Assembly: GCF_024347515.1 (NCBI RefSeq)
Contig: NZ_AP025493.1
Coordinates: 1,860,001-1,924,000, forward strand
Reading direction: 5' to 3'
Length of the DNA: 64,000 nucleotides
Origin: Vibrio gigantis
GTDB lineage: Bacteria > Pseudomonadota > Gammaproteobacteria > Enterobacterales > Vibrionaceae
Shown: positions 33,874 through 42,257 of the stretch, piece after piece
Layout: each line of letters begins with the position of its first letter
Position numbering within the stretch: the stretch's first letter is position 1
The notes under the pieces: model-generated
The model's database searches: none
Told to the model about the DNA's origin: nothing
The model's input: the letters and a program-made list of their open reading frames with translations, nothing else
Position numbers and translations under genes: made by a program

Positions 33874-35413
33874 CGAGTCATATCAAGTTCAATCTCCGTT
33901 ATTCAATTTGGATAGCCTATTTACATGCCTCGATAACGTGCCGGAGAAGTTTCTTCCCGCTGTTATTACAAATACTAATGGTGAATTAGTAGAACGGTGC
34001 GAGTCCCTAGTTAATTCCAGAAATGAACTTCTTGTGGGGGGGAGCCCGACGAGCTTGTTTCCTTTGGCTCCTCAACCACTAAAAAATGCTATTTGTAAAG
34101 TGATTGAGGACACAGAATTAAACCGCTATTGCTCACAAAGTTCAGAAGTTACAGACGCTTTGCTATCGGACATACTTATCGTGATAGATAAGATTCAGTC
34201 TCAAGCAGTGCCTTTAATAGACGATCTGATTAAACAGTTGGAAGATGAGGCGTTAATTCAAATTAAGCTAGCCTTAGAGAAGAAAAAGAGTAAGCGTAAA
34301 GAAGTTAAATCCTTGTCTCTTACCAGTGCACAGCGAGCCAATATATCCGTGACTGCCTCAGAGGAGACCTGGCAGCAATTACTCTCTGAGCAGGATGGCG
34401 TTAGTATCTTGCCTGATGTATGGCAAGAGAGGCTAACAGTATGGGCTCAATTAGAAGAGGTATTTACTGAACTTGGACTGATTACAGGTTTAGGCTTTGA
34501 CTTATCAAAAGGCGTTTTCCAAAGCCATGGCTGGCTCGATATTGTTCGGTTAAACAAGCTTGTTAAAAAGCTTCCCAAATTGCAAAACCTGATTCGAGAC
34601 TTAGGGCGTGATGAGCAAGCAGAAGGGTTAGTCCTTGAAGAAATAGTAATCAAAATGAGTGCAACTTCCAGACATGAAAAGTATGTAACGACACCTCTTG
34701 TTCCAATGGAGACGAAAGGTATTACTCGCTCTGATTCGATCTCTAGAATGTTGCCTCAAGAAGCCTCACTGTTAACCAACCCTGTACTTAAAAAACTGTG
34801 GCACGCCAAGCGAGCTGAGCATGCTTTACTTTCTTACTCAGTGGAAGGGACTGAGAACCTAGAAACAGAAGAGTTAATAGAACAAGAGAGTATAAGTGAA
34901 AAGCAGGTCAATAAAAGTAATAAGAACCGAGGTCCGATGGTGATCTGCTTGGATACATCGGGCTCTATGGCTGGGTTGCCAGAAAATATTGCCAAAGCCA
35001 GTGTTTTGGAATGTCTAAAGGTCGCATACAAGGAAAAGCGTCGCTGTTACGTTTATTTGTTTGGTAGTAAGGGAGAAGTCAGTGAGCTTGACCTAACATT
35101 GGATGCTTCAGGCTTTAATGTCTTACTTAATTTTTTGACCATGTCTTTTAGTGGTGGTACTGATGCTGAAGGGCCACTTAACAAAGCTCTAGAAAAATGT
35201 GATTCGGAAGAGTGGTATAAAGCCGATATTTTGCTAGTGAGTGATGGCGAATTTCCAGTGTCTCCGGGATTAAGTAGAAAAATTAGCAACCGAAGGAAAA
35301 ATCATGGGTTACAGGTTCACGGTATTCAAATAGGTAACTCTCACTACGCATCAATGAACAAAATTTGTGAACCCATTCATTACTTTTCAGAGTGGACTGA
35401 CTTAAGACGTTAG
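33866..35413 (+). CDS. VWA-domain (ViaA-like) partner of the MoxR ATPase
   Basis: 515 residues starting at a GTG inside the MoxR 3' end. A long helical N-terminal region (~1-340) precedes a von Willebrand A domain with a complete MIDAS metal site (CLDTSGSM near 353-360, then SFSGGTDAEGPL and LLVSDGEF). RavA-ViaA is the best-known such pair. Here the pair follows a helicase-nuclease, which recalls NTP-dependent ternary conflict systems containing MoxR and VWA proteins. The role in defence is inferred. Confidence 0.88.
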   Translation: MINESYQVQSPLFNLDSLFTCLDNVPEKFLPAVITNTNGELVERCESLVNSRNELLVGGSPTSLFPLAPQPLKNAICKVIEDTELNRYCSQSSEVTDALLSDILIVIDKIQSQAVPLIDDLIKQLEDEALIQIKLALEKKKSKRKEVKSLSLTSAQRANISVTASEETWQQLLSEQDGVSILPDVWQERLTVWAQLEEVFTELGLITGLGFDLSKGVFQSHGWLDIVRLNKLVKKLPKLQNLIRDLGRDEQAEGLVLEEIVIKMSATSRHEKYVTTPLVPMETKGITRSDSISRMLPQEASLLTNPVLKKLWHAKRAEHALLSYSVEGTENLETEELIEQESISEKQVNKSNKNRGPMVICLDTSGSMAGLPENIAKASVLECLKVAYKEKRRCYVYLFGSKGEVSELDLTLDASGFNVLLNFLTMSFSGGTDAEGPLNKALEKCDSEEWYKADILLVSDGEFPVSPGLSRKISNRRKNHGLQVHGIQIGNSHYASMNKICEPIHYFSEWTDLRR

Positions 35414-35418
35414 ACGCT

Positions 35419-35462
35419 TGTTAGCTATGCGAATCTACTCCCAGCAAGATTCGTAGCTAACA
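35419..35462. terminator. Long hairpin after the VWA gene
   Basis: TGTTAGCTA(TG)CGAATCT pairs with AGATTCGTAGCTAACA: 16 bp with a 2-nt bulge. No T-run follows, so it may be an RNA-stabilising or processing hairpin instead of a true terminator. Confidence 0.5.
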
Positions 35463-35574
35463 GTCACTAGCGTATTGAAGTAATTCAACTTTATTGAACT
35501 TAGTTATCATTGATTGAATCCTAAATATGGTAAATTTCACTTTATGCATATAGTCATGATAACTAGGATCAAGG

Positions 35575-36111
35575 ATGTCAGAAGCTAAAGCCAATTTTGA
35601 GTACGCGATCTCAGACGCAGAGCAATTACTAGAGTGTTACGATCAGTTAAACGGATGTCACTCCAACTCCCAACCTCCAGAGGTACTTAAGAGAGCAACT
35701 CTGATAATGACTCTTACTGCTTGGGAAACCTATGTAGAAGACATAGCAAAAGAGCTTGTTGATGCGAAATATGGTGTTGTTATAGGCTCACAACTTGGAA
35801 GAATTGTTGAGAACCGACTGGATGAGCATCTTAAATACTTTAACAATCCTGGGTCAAAAAAGACCAAAGCACTTTTTGCTGAGTTCTTCGGTATTGATGT
35901 CACCGAAGCTTGGGTTTGGAATAATTTTCAAACCGCTGATGAAGCTAGATCACAACTCAATAAATGGTTAAAAAAACGAGGAGAGGCAGTTCACCGCGCT
36001 CAAACCGATAGAACCGAAGCTCACATCGTTAAGCGCGAAGAGCTGGACAAGTGCATCAGGTTCTTTAGAGAGTTGGTGAACGTGACTGATACAAGGTTAT
36101 CGGAACTGTAA
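35575..36111 (+). CDS. HEPN-domain protein (RiboL-PSP-HEPN type)
   Basis: A 178-residue all-helical protein with the HEPN signature: an early ALxxxxWExYVEDIAKEL helix (TLTAWETYVEDIAKELV near 50-66) and the R-x4-H motif RGEAVH (R135, H140). HEPN proteins with this motif are usually metal-free RNases in defence or toxin systems. It is the last cargo gene, 100 bp from the far transposon end, and stands alone with an AAGG site before the ATG. No nucleotidyltransferase (MNT) partner is adjacent. Confidence 0.75.
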   Translation: MSEAKANFEYAISDAEQLLECYDQLNGCHSNSQPPEVLKRATLIMTLTAWETYVEDIAKELVDAKYGVVIGSQLGRIVENRLDEHLKYFNNPGSKKTKALFAEFFGIDVTEAWVWNNFQTADEARSQLNKWLKKRGEAVHRAQTDRTEAHIVKREELDKCIRFFRELVNVTDTRLSEL

Positions 36112-36209
36112 TGATTGTATGTTTTCTAATCTTGAGATGAGTCTTACCAGTTAGCTGAAAGTAACTTTCTTACTGCAGTAGTTTTGCTGAAATACTTGAT
36201 TCACAAAAA

Positions 36210-36313
36210 TATCAACTTATGGTTGTTTTATGCGATATCAAGATATGGTTGTTTTTAGATTAAGTCTATGATTTTAATGAGTTCATTGTTGTCACGTTAT
36301 GGTTGTTTCAACA
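36210..36313 (-). repeat. Far transposon end with three TnsB sites
   Basis: Read inward on the minus strand it starts TGTTGAAACAACCATAA. TnsB-type sites lie at 36290-36303 (the most degenerate), 36236-36249 and 36210-36223. The first is 40 bp from the second, the wide spacing seen at the end of Tn7-family elements that lies away from tnsA. Confidence 0.9.
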
Positions 36314-36318
36314 GTTTA
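36314..36318. repeat. 5-bp target-site duplication, far side (GTTTA)
   Basis: Identical to 6793-6797 and directly abuts the ACA terminus. Confidence 0.93.
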
Positions 36319-36325
36319 AAAATCA

Positions 36326-36352
36326 AGAGCCGCTTTTTAGCGGCTCTTTGAT
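36326..36352 (+). terminator. Displaced native guaC terminator
   Basis: AGAGCCGC-TTTTT-GCGGCTCTTTG, 13 bp beyond the element. Joining 6797 to 36319 restores guaC, its stop codon and this terminator 34 bp further on. It can also end the converging DUF3299 gene. Confidence 0.8.
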
Positions 36353-36380
36353 ATAAGAAGCGTGTTACACGTGTACCTGT

Positions 36381-37058
36381 TTAATAGAAATCGACTTTAC
36401 TTGCGTCCATAGAATAGATTGTGGAGACTTCGGATTCACCATCGACATAACTAATATCTAAAGTGGAATTTTTAGTTGTGATCTTTCCTTCAATCCACAT
36501 CGGAGTTGATAGAGAGTCAACTTCAACCCCTTGTGGATAGTCAACCAGAATCATTTGATTCGCTGGTGGTGGAGGGGTATGGATACATGCCCCTGCTGTT
36601 GGGACAAACAAAAACTTAGTGACCTTTAAACCATCGAAATCGATCGGCGTAATATAGCCTGGAACTCGATGAGTTGCGTTAAGGATGCTTGGGTTTGCTT
36701 GCGTTGCCATAATTTTTCGTTGGTCAGTAATTTGCTCACGTAGATCAAGCAATTTATGGATATCAATCCCCGCTTTTTCTAGTCGAGCCTTAGATACCGC
36801 ATACTCTTTTTTTAGTTCTTCTGAAGGAGATTGCTCAGCTATATTGCTAATTTGAAGGTATTTAGCCACGTAGGCTAAATCATCCAATTGATTTACATTA
36901 AGGTGTACAAAAGGGTCTTCGATTGTTTCTATATTTGGGCGAAGCTCTTCCCAATAGGTATACGACACTTCGTTAGAAAAAGCTGAAAGTGAAAAGGCAG
37001 ACAAAACAACAGTTAAGAAAAGTTTGCGACACATAGAAATCATATTCTGAACAACCAT
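36381..37058 (-). CDS. DUF3299 periplasmic protein
   Basis: Up to 225 residues; starts at 37058, 37043 or 37034 are possible, and MCRKLFLTVVLSAFSLSAFS at 37034 gives the cleanest signal peptide. The C-terminal half carries the DUF3299 block (GLKVTKFLFVPTAGACIHTPPPPANQMILVDYP), with one cysteine and a proline run. The family is common in marine gammaproteobacteria and often lies near ABC exporters, but no function is established. The gene converges on guaC in the ancestral arrangement. Confidence 0.8.
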   Translation of the reverse strand: MVVQNMISMCRKLFLTVVLSAFSLSAFSNEVSYTYWEELRPNIETIEDPFVHLNVNQLDDLAYVAKYLQISNIAEQSPSEELKKEYAVSKARLEKAGIDIHKLLDLREQITDQRKIMATQANPSILNATHRVPGYITPIDFDGLKVTKFLFVPTAGACIHTPPPPANQMILVDYPQGVEVDSLSTPMWIEGKITTKNSTLDISYVDGESEVSTIYSMDASKVDFY

Positions 37059-37123
37059 AGAAAATAAGAGTTAACGTGGATTTGAGGGAATGAGGGCAAG
37101 TCGTTCAACTTGCCCTAGTTTTG

Positions 37124-38452
37124 TTATAGGGTGTCTTTGTAAACTTTCCCGTCTTTCATGATGTATTGGAATTTCTCTTCGTATTGATTCAGAATTTCAA
37201 TGTCATCAAGTGGATTACCATCAACAAGAATCAAGTCGGCATAAGCTCCTGCTTCAATCTTACCTAATGAGCCATATTTATAAGGGTTCATACCACCACT
37301 CCAGCTTAATACTTCAGCCGCATTAGAGGTTCCCATTTTCATGATATCAAATGGCGTGAATCCTGCTTTTTGCATGTAGGTCATGTTCTCTGCTTGTGCC
37401 ATGTTATAGGCAGGCCCAAACATATCACCGCCGGTTACTACAAGAATGTCGTGCTTCTTAGCCCACTTGAACATCTGTAATGCACCTTCGTAAACTTTAG
37501 AAGCTTTTGCTTTCTGGTCTGGACTAAAGAAAGTGATTGATTCTGGATCAGCAAAAGCTTTAAGTGACATCACCGCTTGCGCTGATAGTGCAACGCCTTC
37601 TTTTTTCATACGTTTGATTGTATCTTCCGATACCAAGAAATTGTGCTCGATAGTACGAACACCTGCGTCGATAGCACGGTTAACTGAGCGATCGTGATAC
37701 GCGTGTACGGTTACATAAGTGCCGTAATCTTTAGCAACTTCTACCGCTGTCTCTAGCTCTTCTACCGACATTTGGGTCATGTGGATAGGGTCAAATTCAC
37801 TAGCAACACCGCCACCTGCCATGACTTTAATTTGGGTAGCACCAGCTCTTAGGTTCTGGCGTGCGGCGCGACGGACTTCCGTTTTACCATCAACGATATA
37901 ACCAAAACCATGGCGCTCAAGATCATCAACAGCTCCTGGCTGGTCATTAAAGTTACCTGTGTCAGCATGGCCGCCTGTTTGGCTTAGGAAGCCGCCTGAT
38001 GGGTAGATTCTAGGTCCATCAATCAATCCATTATTAACCGCTTTTGCCACACCCAAGATATTACAGCCAGCATCACGAGCCGTCGTAAAGCCTTGTTCTA
38101 GATATTGATTCATTGAAACGTAGGTTCTGGCACCCATTGCCATTTGATCATATCCCTGCTTACCTACTAACATGCCTTCTTGGATACACAAGTGAGAGTG
38201 CATGTCGATAAGCCCAGGAATCATCGTTTTACCTTGTCCATCCACGACAGTTGCATCAGCTGCGTCAATTGCAGATTTAGATATCTTCTCTATTTTGTTA
38301 TCAACCACGAGTACATTGTGGTCTTCATAGAGCTTGTTTTCAGTTCCATTAAAGATGTCAACATTGGTAAAAAGGGTAGACGCGGCATTCGCTGAAAAGG
38401 CGAGTGAGCATGATATTGCGACAACTGACAGTTTAAGACTCTTATGTTTCAT
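37124..38452 (-). CDS. Exported metal-dependent amidohydrolase
   Basis: I choose the ATG at 38452 (MKHKSLKLSVVAISCSLAFSANA, a clear signal peptide); the frame is open 17 codons upstream. The product is 442 residues, a TIM-barrel hydrolase: HSH in GLIDMHSHL (first metal ligands), IKVMAGGG (carboxylated-lysine strand), TVHAYHD and GVRTIEHN (histidine ligands), and GGDMFGP (catalytic aspartate). The family includes imidazolonepropionase-like and Xaa-Pro dipeptidase enzymes. The substrate is likely a small peptide or cyclic amide in the periplasm (inferred). Confidence 0.85.
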   Translation of the reverse strand: MKHKSLKLSVVAISCSLAFSANAASTLFTNVDIFNGTENKLYEDHNVLVVDNKIEKISKSAIDAADATVVDGQGKTMIPGLIDMHSHLCIQEGMLVGKQGYDQMAMGARTYVSMNQYLEQGFTTARDAGCNILGVAKAVNNGLIDGPRIYPSGGFLSQTGGHADTGNFNDQPGAVDDLERHGFGYIVDGKTEVRRAARQNLRAGATQIKVMAGGGVASEFDPIHMTQMSVEELETAVEVAKDYGTYVTVHAYHDRSVNRAIDAGVRTIEHNFLVSEDTIKRMKKEGVALSAQAVMSLKAFADPESITFFSPDQKAKASKVYEGALQMFKWAKKHDILVVTGGDMFGPAYNMAQAENMTYMQKAGFTPFDIMKMGTSNAAEVLSWSGGMNPYKYGSLGKIEAGAYADLILVDGNPLDDIEILNQYEEKFQYIMKDGKVYKDTL

Positions 38453-38752
38453 TATGGTACCTATAATTTCCGTGCGTGGCGGGGTATCCGCATCGCGTAA
38501 CAATCCTTACTAAACTAGTGTTACGAAGTTAGTTATTCAGAAAATATCCGTTTTAAATGACTAACATTCATAAACTTAGGAGTAATGTTGCCAGTAATCA
38601 AGGTTTGATAATTGCCATTTGATGACATGAAGATTTATGACTAGATTTGATTGCGGTGATTTGATCTTTGCGCGCGGTATGGCTTATAGGGTGCAGGGTG
38701 TCATAAAGGAGCGAGATAGATATATCTACAGGCGAGGAGCGATTATTAGCAA

Positions 38753-38801
38753 TAACAACACTCAAACAGCAGGCATTAAGTCTGCTGTTTGAGTGTTGTT
38801 A
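38753..38801. repeat. 20-bp perfect inverted repeat
   Basis: TAACAACACTCAAACAGCAG and its complement around a 9-nt GCATTAAGT loop. It lies about 140 bp downstream of the gst stop, with no T-run on either strand. The rest of the 485-bp gap (38453-38937) shows no gene. Confidence 0.7.
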
Positions 38802-38937
38802 CTATGAGGATCGTTTAGTGACTTCGCCTACATCGTAAACTTTATCTGCTTTGTGACGAACAAAGTAATCAACAAGGCACGTTTTATCTTAGATATAAAT
38901 ATCTAGAAGCAGATAACAGTACCGTCGTTATGCTGAA

Positions 38938-39618
38938 TTATTCGTTGATTGGAAAGTTAGACGGGAACAGTGCACGTTTCGCTTCTTCATCACGTTCGGT
39001 TTTAAATTCAATATCTTTGCCGGTTTCGCGGGCACGCAGTGCGGCTGGGCGAGTGTTGATGGCGTTAAACCAGCGCTTCAAGTTCGGGTAAGGTTCTAGG
39101 CCTTCTTCACCAAGCACGACAGGTGCTTTATCAATCCAGCCCCATGCGGCTACATCGACAATGGTGTACTCATTACCGACGATAAACTCACGGCCTTCCA
39201 TATACTTTTCTAGCACTTCGTAATGACGTTGCGCTTCACGTAGGTAACGGTTTACTGCGTAGTCTAGGCCTGCTGGCGCAGCATGGTGGAAGTGTACCGA
39301 TTGGCCGGAGTATGGGCCAAGGCCACTCGCAATAAACATCATCCAAGAGAGCAGTTCGGCTCTGTCTTCTGGCTGACCACCAAGCTTGCCTGTTTTCTCT
39401 GAGAGATACAGAAGGATAGCGTTCGAATCGAACACGCGTTGTCCTTCGTCTTCAATCGCTGGCGTTTTTCCATTTGGATTTATTAAGCGATATTCCGGCG
39501 TGTGTTGTTCGCCTTTTAAAGTATCAACAGGAACGAGTTCAAAATCTAGGCCTGTCTCTTCTAGAAACAGAGCGATCTTCATTGGGTTGGGTGTTTGGTG
39601 AAAATAGAACTTAAGCAT
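38938..39618 (-). CDS. Glutathione S-transferase, nu-class (YfcG/YghU-like)
   Basis: A 226-residue two-domain protein. The thioredoxin-like half (1-80) has TPNPMKIALFLEETG at the active site, where a threonine/asparagine replaces the usual tyrosine, plus NPNGKTPAI and the glutathione-contact DSNAILLYLSEKTG. A helical half follows. Such enzymes have disulfide-bond reductase or peroxidase activity with glutathione. A 16-bp perfect palindrome lies 40 bp upstream, suggesting control by a TetR-type repressor located elsewhere. Confidence 0.88.
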   Translation of the reverse strand: MLKFYFHQTPNPMKIALFLEETGLDFELVPVDTLKGEQHTPEYRLINPNGKTPAIEDEGQRVFDSNAILLYLSEKTGKLGGQPEDRAELLSWMMFIASGLGPYSGQSVHFHHAAPAGLDYAVNRYLREAQRHYEVLEKYMEGREFIVGNEYTIVDVAAWGWIDKAPVVLGEEGLEPYPNLKRWFNAINTRPAALRARETGKDIEFKTERDEEAKRALFPSNFPINE

Positions 39619-39657
39619 GGGGTAACTCCTTGTATTGGTAATTCATTAAAGCATCAC

Positions 39658-39673
39658 TTGAACGATCGTTCAA
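39658..39673. promoter_or_regulatory. Perfect 16-bp palindrome, TetR-type operator candidate
   Basis: TTGAACGATCGTTCAA, 40 bp upstream of the gst start. No tetR gene lies in this window. The remaining gap to 40113 holds no other feature I can support. Confidence 0.55.
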
Positions 39674-40113
39674 TAATTGATTTTAATTTATTTGAAAATC
39701 GGCTGATGCGTGTTTTAAATCTATGTGCTTAAAACTTCTTTATTAGAGCGAGAATGGAATCGAGCGATTCAGTGTGTTGGATTTTAAGCTGTTGAAAAAA
39801 AGAGCTTAAAGTAGCTTTTTTGATTCGTCGTTTTATGTGGAGTTTGGCTTTGTGATGGGGGGTTTTTGGTGGGATAGGCGTATGAAATCCGCGGATAGAT
39901 ATTCCAACAAAAACGTTGAGAACTGGTTAAAACCAGAATTATCTGGATACACAGGCTTACTGGTAAGTTCAAAATCGTGATCTACTGCCACACCTTATGC
40001 CACAAATGAATATAAACGTTGGAGATTCAGGTGTACTTCACGGTTTTTTAATCTTAGGGACTTACATTGGTGAGCAAATCTGATGTGAACACTTAACGAC
40101 ACAGGATCTTTCC

Positions 40114-41211
40114 ATGAAAAAGAACATTATCGCCCTCGCTCTTGGTGGCATGCTTGCTTTTGGCGCAACACCTTATTCTTTTGCTGCTAACGATGGTGCA
40201 GTACAAGCTTCAGCGGATTACGCGCAGTTGGTGACTAAGCGACAAGTTGTCGACCAACTACTTCTTGATGCGTTGCAGGCGTTTAAGTCTCCGGCAAGAA
40301 TTTCTCACGCGGGTTTCACGGCTAAAATGCCAAGCAACATGGAAATTGTGACCAACCGATTGTTAGAAGCTTATCAGCTAGAGCCTTACCGTACCGATTT
40401 GCTTATCTCGGCAGCAAACGCTCAGATCTACAACAAGAATGCAGAGCGCGCTATTGAGTTGTTTGAGCAAGCGCTGACGGTTGCCCCAGACGATGTTGAC
40501 CTTCACGCTTACCTTGCGGTTTGGCAGCGATTTGAAGGCAATGAAAGTGAATCCAATAAGCACATGGAGAAACTGGAAAGTCTGAACAAAGGCAAAGCAG
40601 AGGACATCAAACGTATTTTTGCTACGGTCGATCGGGTTTTAGAGACACCACTGAAAGAGTCTGCGGACAAAGGTCTGCTTGATGACCATGGCGCGATCGT
40701 TACTTTGGGTTACGCGCTTAATCCAGACGGCTCAATGCATCAGATCTTGATTGAACGTCTTGAAACAACATTGGCGATGGCTAAAGCGAATCCGGATGCG
40801 GTGATCGTGTTAACGGGTGGCGTGCCGAAGAACCACAAGACTGAAGGCAAGTTGATGGCGGACTGGCTTATCGAGAAAGGGGTAAGTAAAGATCGCATCA
40901 TTGAAGAGAATTATGCGACCAGCACGGTAGGCAATGCCTTATTCAGTAGCTATGCACTTGCTCGTCATGATATTAAGCACGCGACCATTATCAGTTCGGC
41001 AAGCCACGTTCGCCGTGGTCAAACTTTGTTTGAAGTGGCAAGCTGGCAAACCGGCCCTCAGGGCATTACTTTCGATACGGTTTCTTACCCAGACAAGCCA
41101 CTTTCAGAACTTAAGAAAGCAAGTGATGGAGAGCTACTAGGTATCTACCGTGACGCTCTTAGAACGTATGGTATGTGGAGCTATCGCTCTTACCCATTAG
41201 AGTCTCGCTAG
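40114..41211 (+). CDS. Exported TPR plus DUF218 (YdcF/SanA/ElyC-like) protein
   Basis: 365 residues with a signal peptide (MKKNIIALALGGMLAFGATPYSFA). Residues ~70-160 contain TPR-like repeats (ERAIELFEQALTVAPDDVDLHAYLAVW). Residues ~190-345 are a DUF218 domain with the family blocks VIVLTGG, EGKLMADWLIEKGVSKDRIIEENYATSTVGNA and TIISSASHVRRG. DUF218 proteins work in envelope processes such as vancomycin exclusion (SanA) or lipid carrier recycling (ElyC). The exact role here is unknown. Confidence 0.85.
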   Translation: MKKNIIALALGGMLAFGATPYSFAANDGAVQASADYAQLVTKRQVVDQLLLDALQAFKSPARISHAGFTAKMPSNMEIVTNRLLEAYQLEPYRTDLLISAANAQIYNKNAERAIELFEQALTVAPDDVDLHAYLAVWQRFEGNESESNKHMEKLESLNKGKAEDIKRIFATVDRVLETPLKESADKGLLDDHGAIVTLGYALNPDGSMHQILIERLETTLAMAKANPDAVIVLTGGVPKNHKTEGKLMADWLIEKGVSKDRIIEENYATSTVGNALFSSYALARHDIKHATIISSASHVRRGQTLFEVASWQTGPQGITFDTVSYPDKPLSELKKASDGELLGIYRDALRTYGMWSYRSYPLESR

Positions 41212-41318
41212 GCTTTAGGTTACTTCACGGTAGGCAAAGTATAAGTTGCTAGTACAATCGAGCACGGCTAGATGGTATGCTGTGCTCCTACTTAATTTAG
41301 TGTTTCAAAGGCAAAAAA

Positions 41319-41570
41319 ATGAACCCGATTTTAGCAATGTTGAAAGAGAACAATATTAGCGACGAGCAGATCAGCGAGCTATTCAAAACGTTGACAGAGA
41401 ACCCTCTTGCAGCAATGGCGACGATCAGCCAACTTGGTTTACCACAAGATAAACTTCAAATGCTGATGGGGCAGGTAATGCAAAACCCTGCGCTAATCAA
41501 AGAAGCAGTTGAAGAGCTTGGCCTAGATTTTTCTAAGGTTGAAGCCGCTAAAGAGCAACTTCAAAAATAA
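41319..41570 (+). CDS. DUF2999 family small protein
   Basis: An 83-residue soluble helical protein (NPILAMLKENNISDEQISELFKTLTENPLAAMATISQLG) that I recognise as DUF2999, found in Vibrio and relatives. Its function is unknown. The ATG follows AAAGGCAAAAAA. A terminator lies 80 bp downstream. Confidence 0.8.
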   Translation: MNPILAMLKENNISDEQISELFKTLTENPLAAMATISQLGLPQDKLQMLMGQVMQNPALIKEAVEELGLDFSKVEAAKEQLQK

Positions 41571-41653
41571 TAGAGTGTGAATGAGCGATTTTGTTAGGGA
41601 GCGATAGCCGATTCGGTTAACTGTTCTTGAGATCGTGAATTAGACTCCAATAA

Positions 41654-41691
41654 AAAGCCGTTTGAGTATCAATACTTAAACGGCTTTTTTG
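41654..41691 (+). terminator. Terminator after the DUF2999 gene
   Basis: AAAAAGCCGTTTGAGTAT and ATACTTAAACGGCTTTTTT form a long stem with one mismatch and a six-T tail. Confidence 0.85.
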
Positions 41692-41814
41692 ATCTTGGCG
41701 TTCAATTAAAGTGCGTGAACTAAGCTAAATGACAGGGCGTGTTTATCGCTATCTTAACAACAGTGATTGACATGATTGAACAAGTTTAAATATAACATTC
41801 GCAAAAGAGGGCTT

Positions 41815-42204
41815 ATGAATTCTTACAAGCTGGAAATCTATCAACGACCACTAGACGCAATAAAGAGTGGCGCTAAGCGTGTTGAGATAAGAACAAATAA
41901 CAGTTATGAAGCCATTCAATATGACCAGTTGAATAAAGGAGACCACATTGTTTTTCAAGTGATATCAGGCCCACCGTTTGTTGGTTTAGATGTGATTCAG
42001 CCAAATGCGCTGACTGTCGAAATATTGGACGTAAGACATTTCCCTGATCCTAGAGCGTTATTGATGGCAGAGGGGCTAGGAGTGTTATCTAATTTGAGTG
42101 ATTCAATTGATGAGGGCGTTGAGCTTCTCTACAGCTTTCACGAATACAAAGAGATGATCCCGGTTCACGGTATATTCGCCATAGAAATTCGAACTATCGA
42201 ATAG
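41815..42204 (+). CDS. ASCH/PUA-like small protein
   Basis: 129 residues from the ATG at 41815, which has an AGAGGG site; the frame is open 13 codons upstream. The pattern YQRPLDAIKSGAKRVEIRTN, a LNKGDHIVFQV strand and a late HGIFAIEI strand fit the ASCH (ASC-1 homology, PUA-like) fold, thought to bind RNA or nucleosides; members of the YqfB type are amidohydrolases of N4-acetylcytidine. The call rests on fold-like pattern only. Confidence 0.6.
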   Translation: MNSYKLEIYQRPLDAIKSGAKRVEIRTNNSYEAIQYDQLNKGDHIVFQVISGPPFVGLDVIQPNALTVEILDVRHFPDPRALLMAEGLGVLSNLSDSIDEGVELLYSFHEYKEMIPVHGIFAIEIRTIE

Positions 42205-42228
42205 TCTCTTTATTCGAATGAACCTCAA

Positions 42229-42257
42229 GCCAAAGTACTCATGTTCTTTGGCTTTTT
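42229..42257 (+). terminator. Terminator after the ASCH-like gene
   Basis: AAGCCAAAG and CTTTGGCTT arms with a 10-nt loop and TTTT tail. The rest of the gap to 42530 shows nothing I can name. Confidence 0.8.

Larger units (their letters stand above)
6798..36313 (+). mobile_element. Tn7-like type I-F3 CRISPR-associated transposon at guaC
   Basis: A 29,516-bp element with matching termini (TGTTGAAACA at both ends), three TnsB-type sites per end, and a GTTTA duplication at 6793-6797 and 36314-36318. The core is tnsABC, tniQ, a fused cas8/5, cas7, cas6, CRISPR repeats and xre. Adaptation genes and cas3 are absent, as in all I-F3 CASTs. The cargo runs from about 18.4 kb to the far end and is mostly defence-like. 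All core genes look intact, both ends are whole and the duplication is perfect, so the insertion is probably recent and the element likely active. Confidence 0.96.

Noticed and set aside
35419..35462. Possible integron attC site
   Set aside because: The outer ends read GTTAGC...GCTAAC, the reverse of the attC layout, and no integrase or cassette array is present.
6798..36313. Prophage or integrative conjugative element
   Set aside because: No integrase, structural, mobilisation or type IV secretion genes; ends, duplication and tnsABC define a Tn7-like element.
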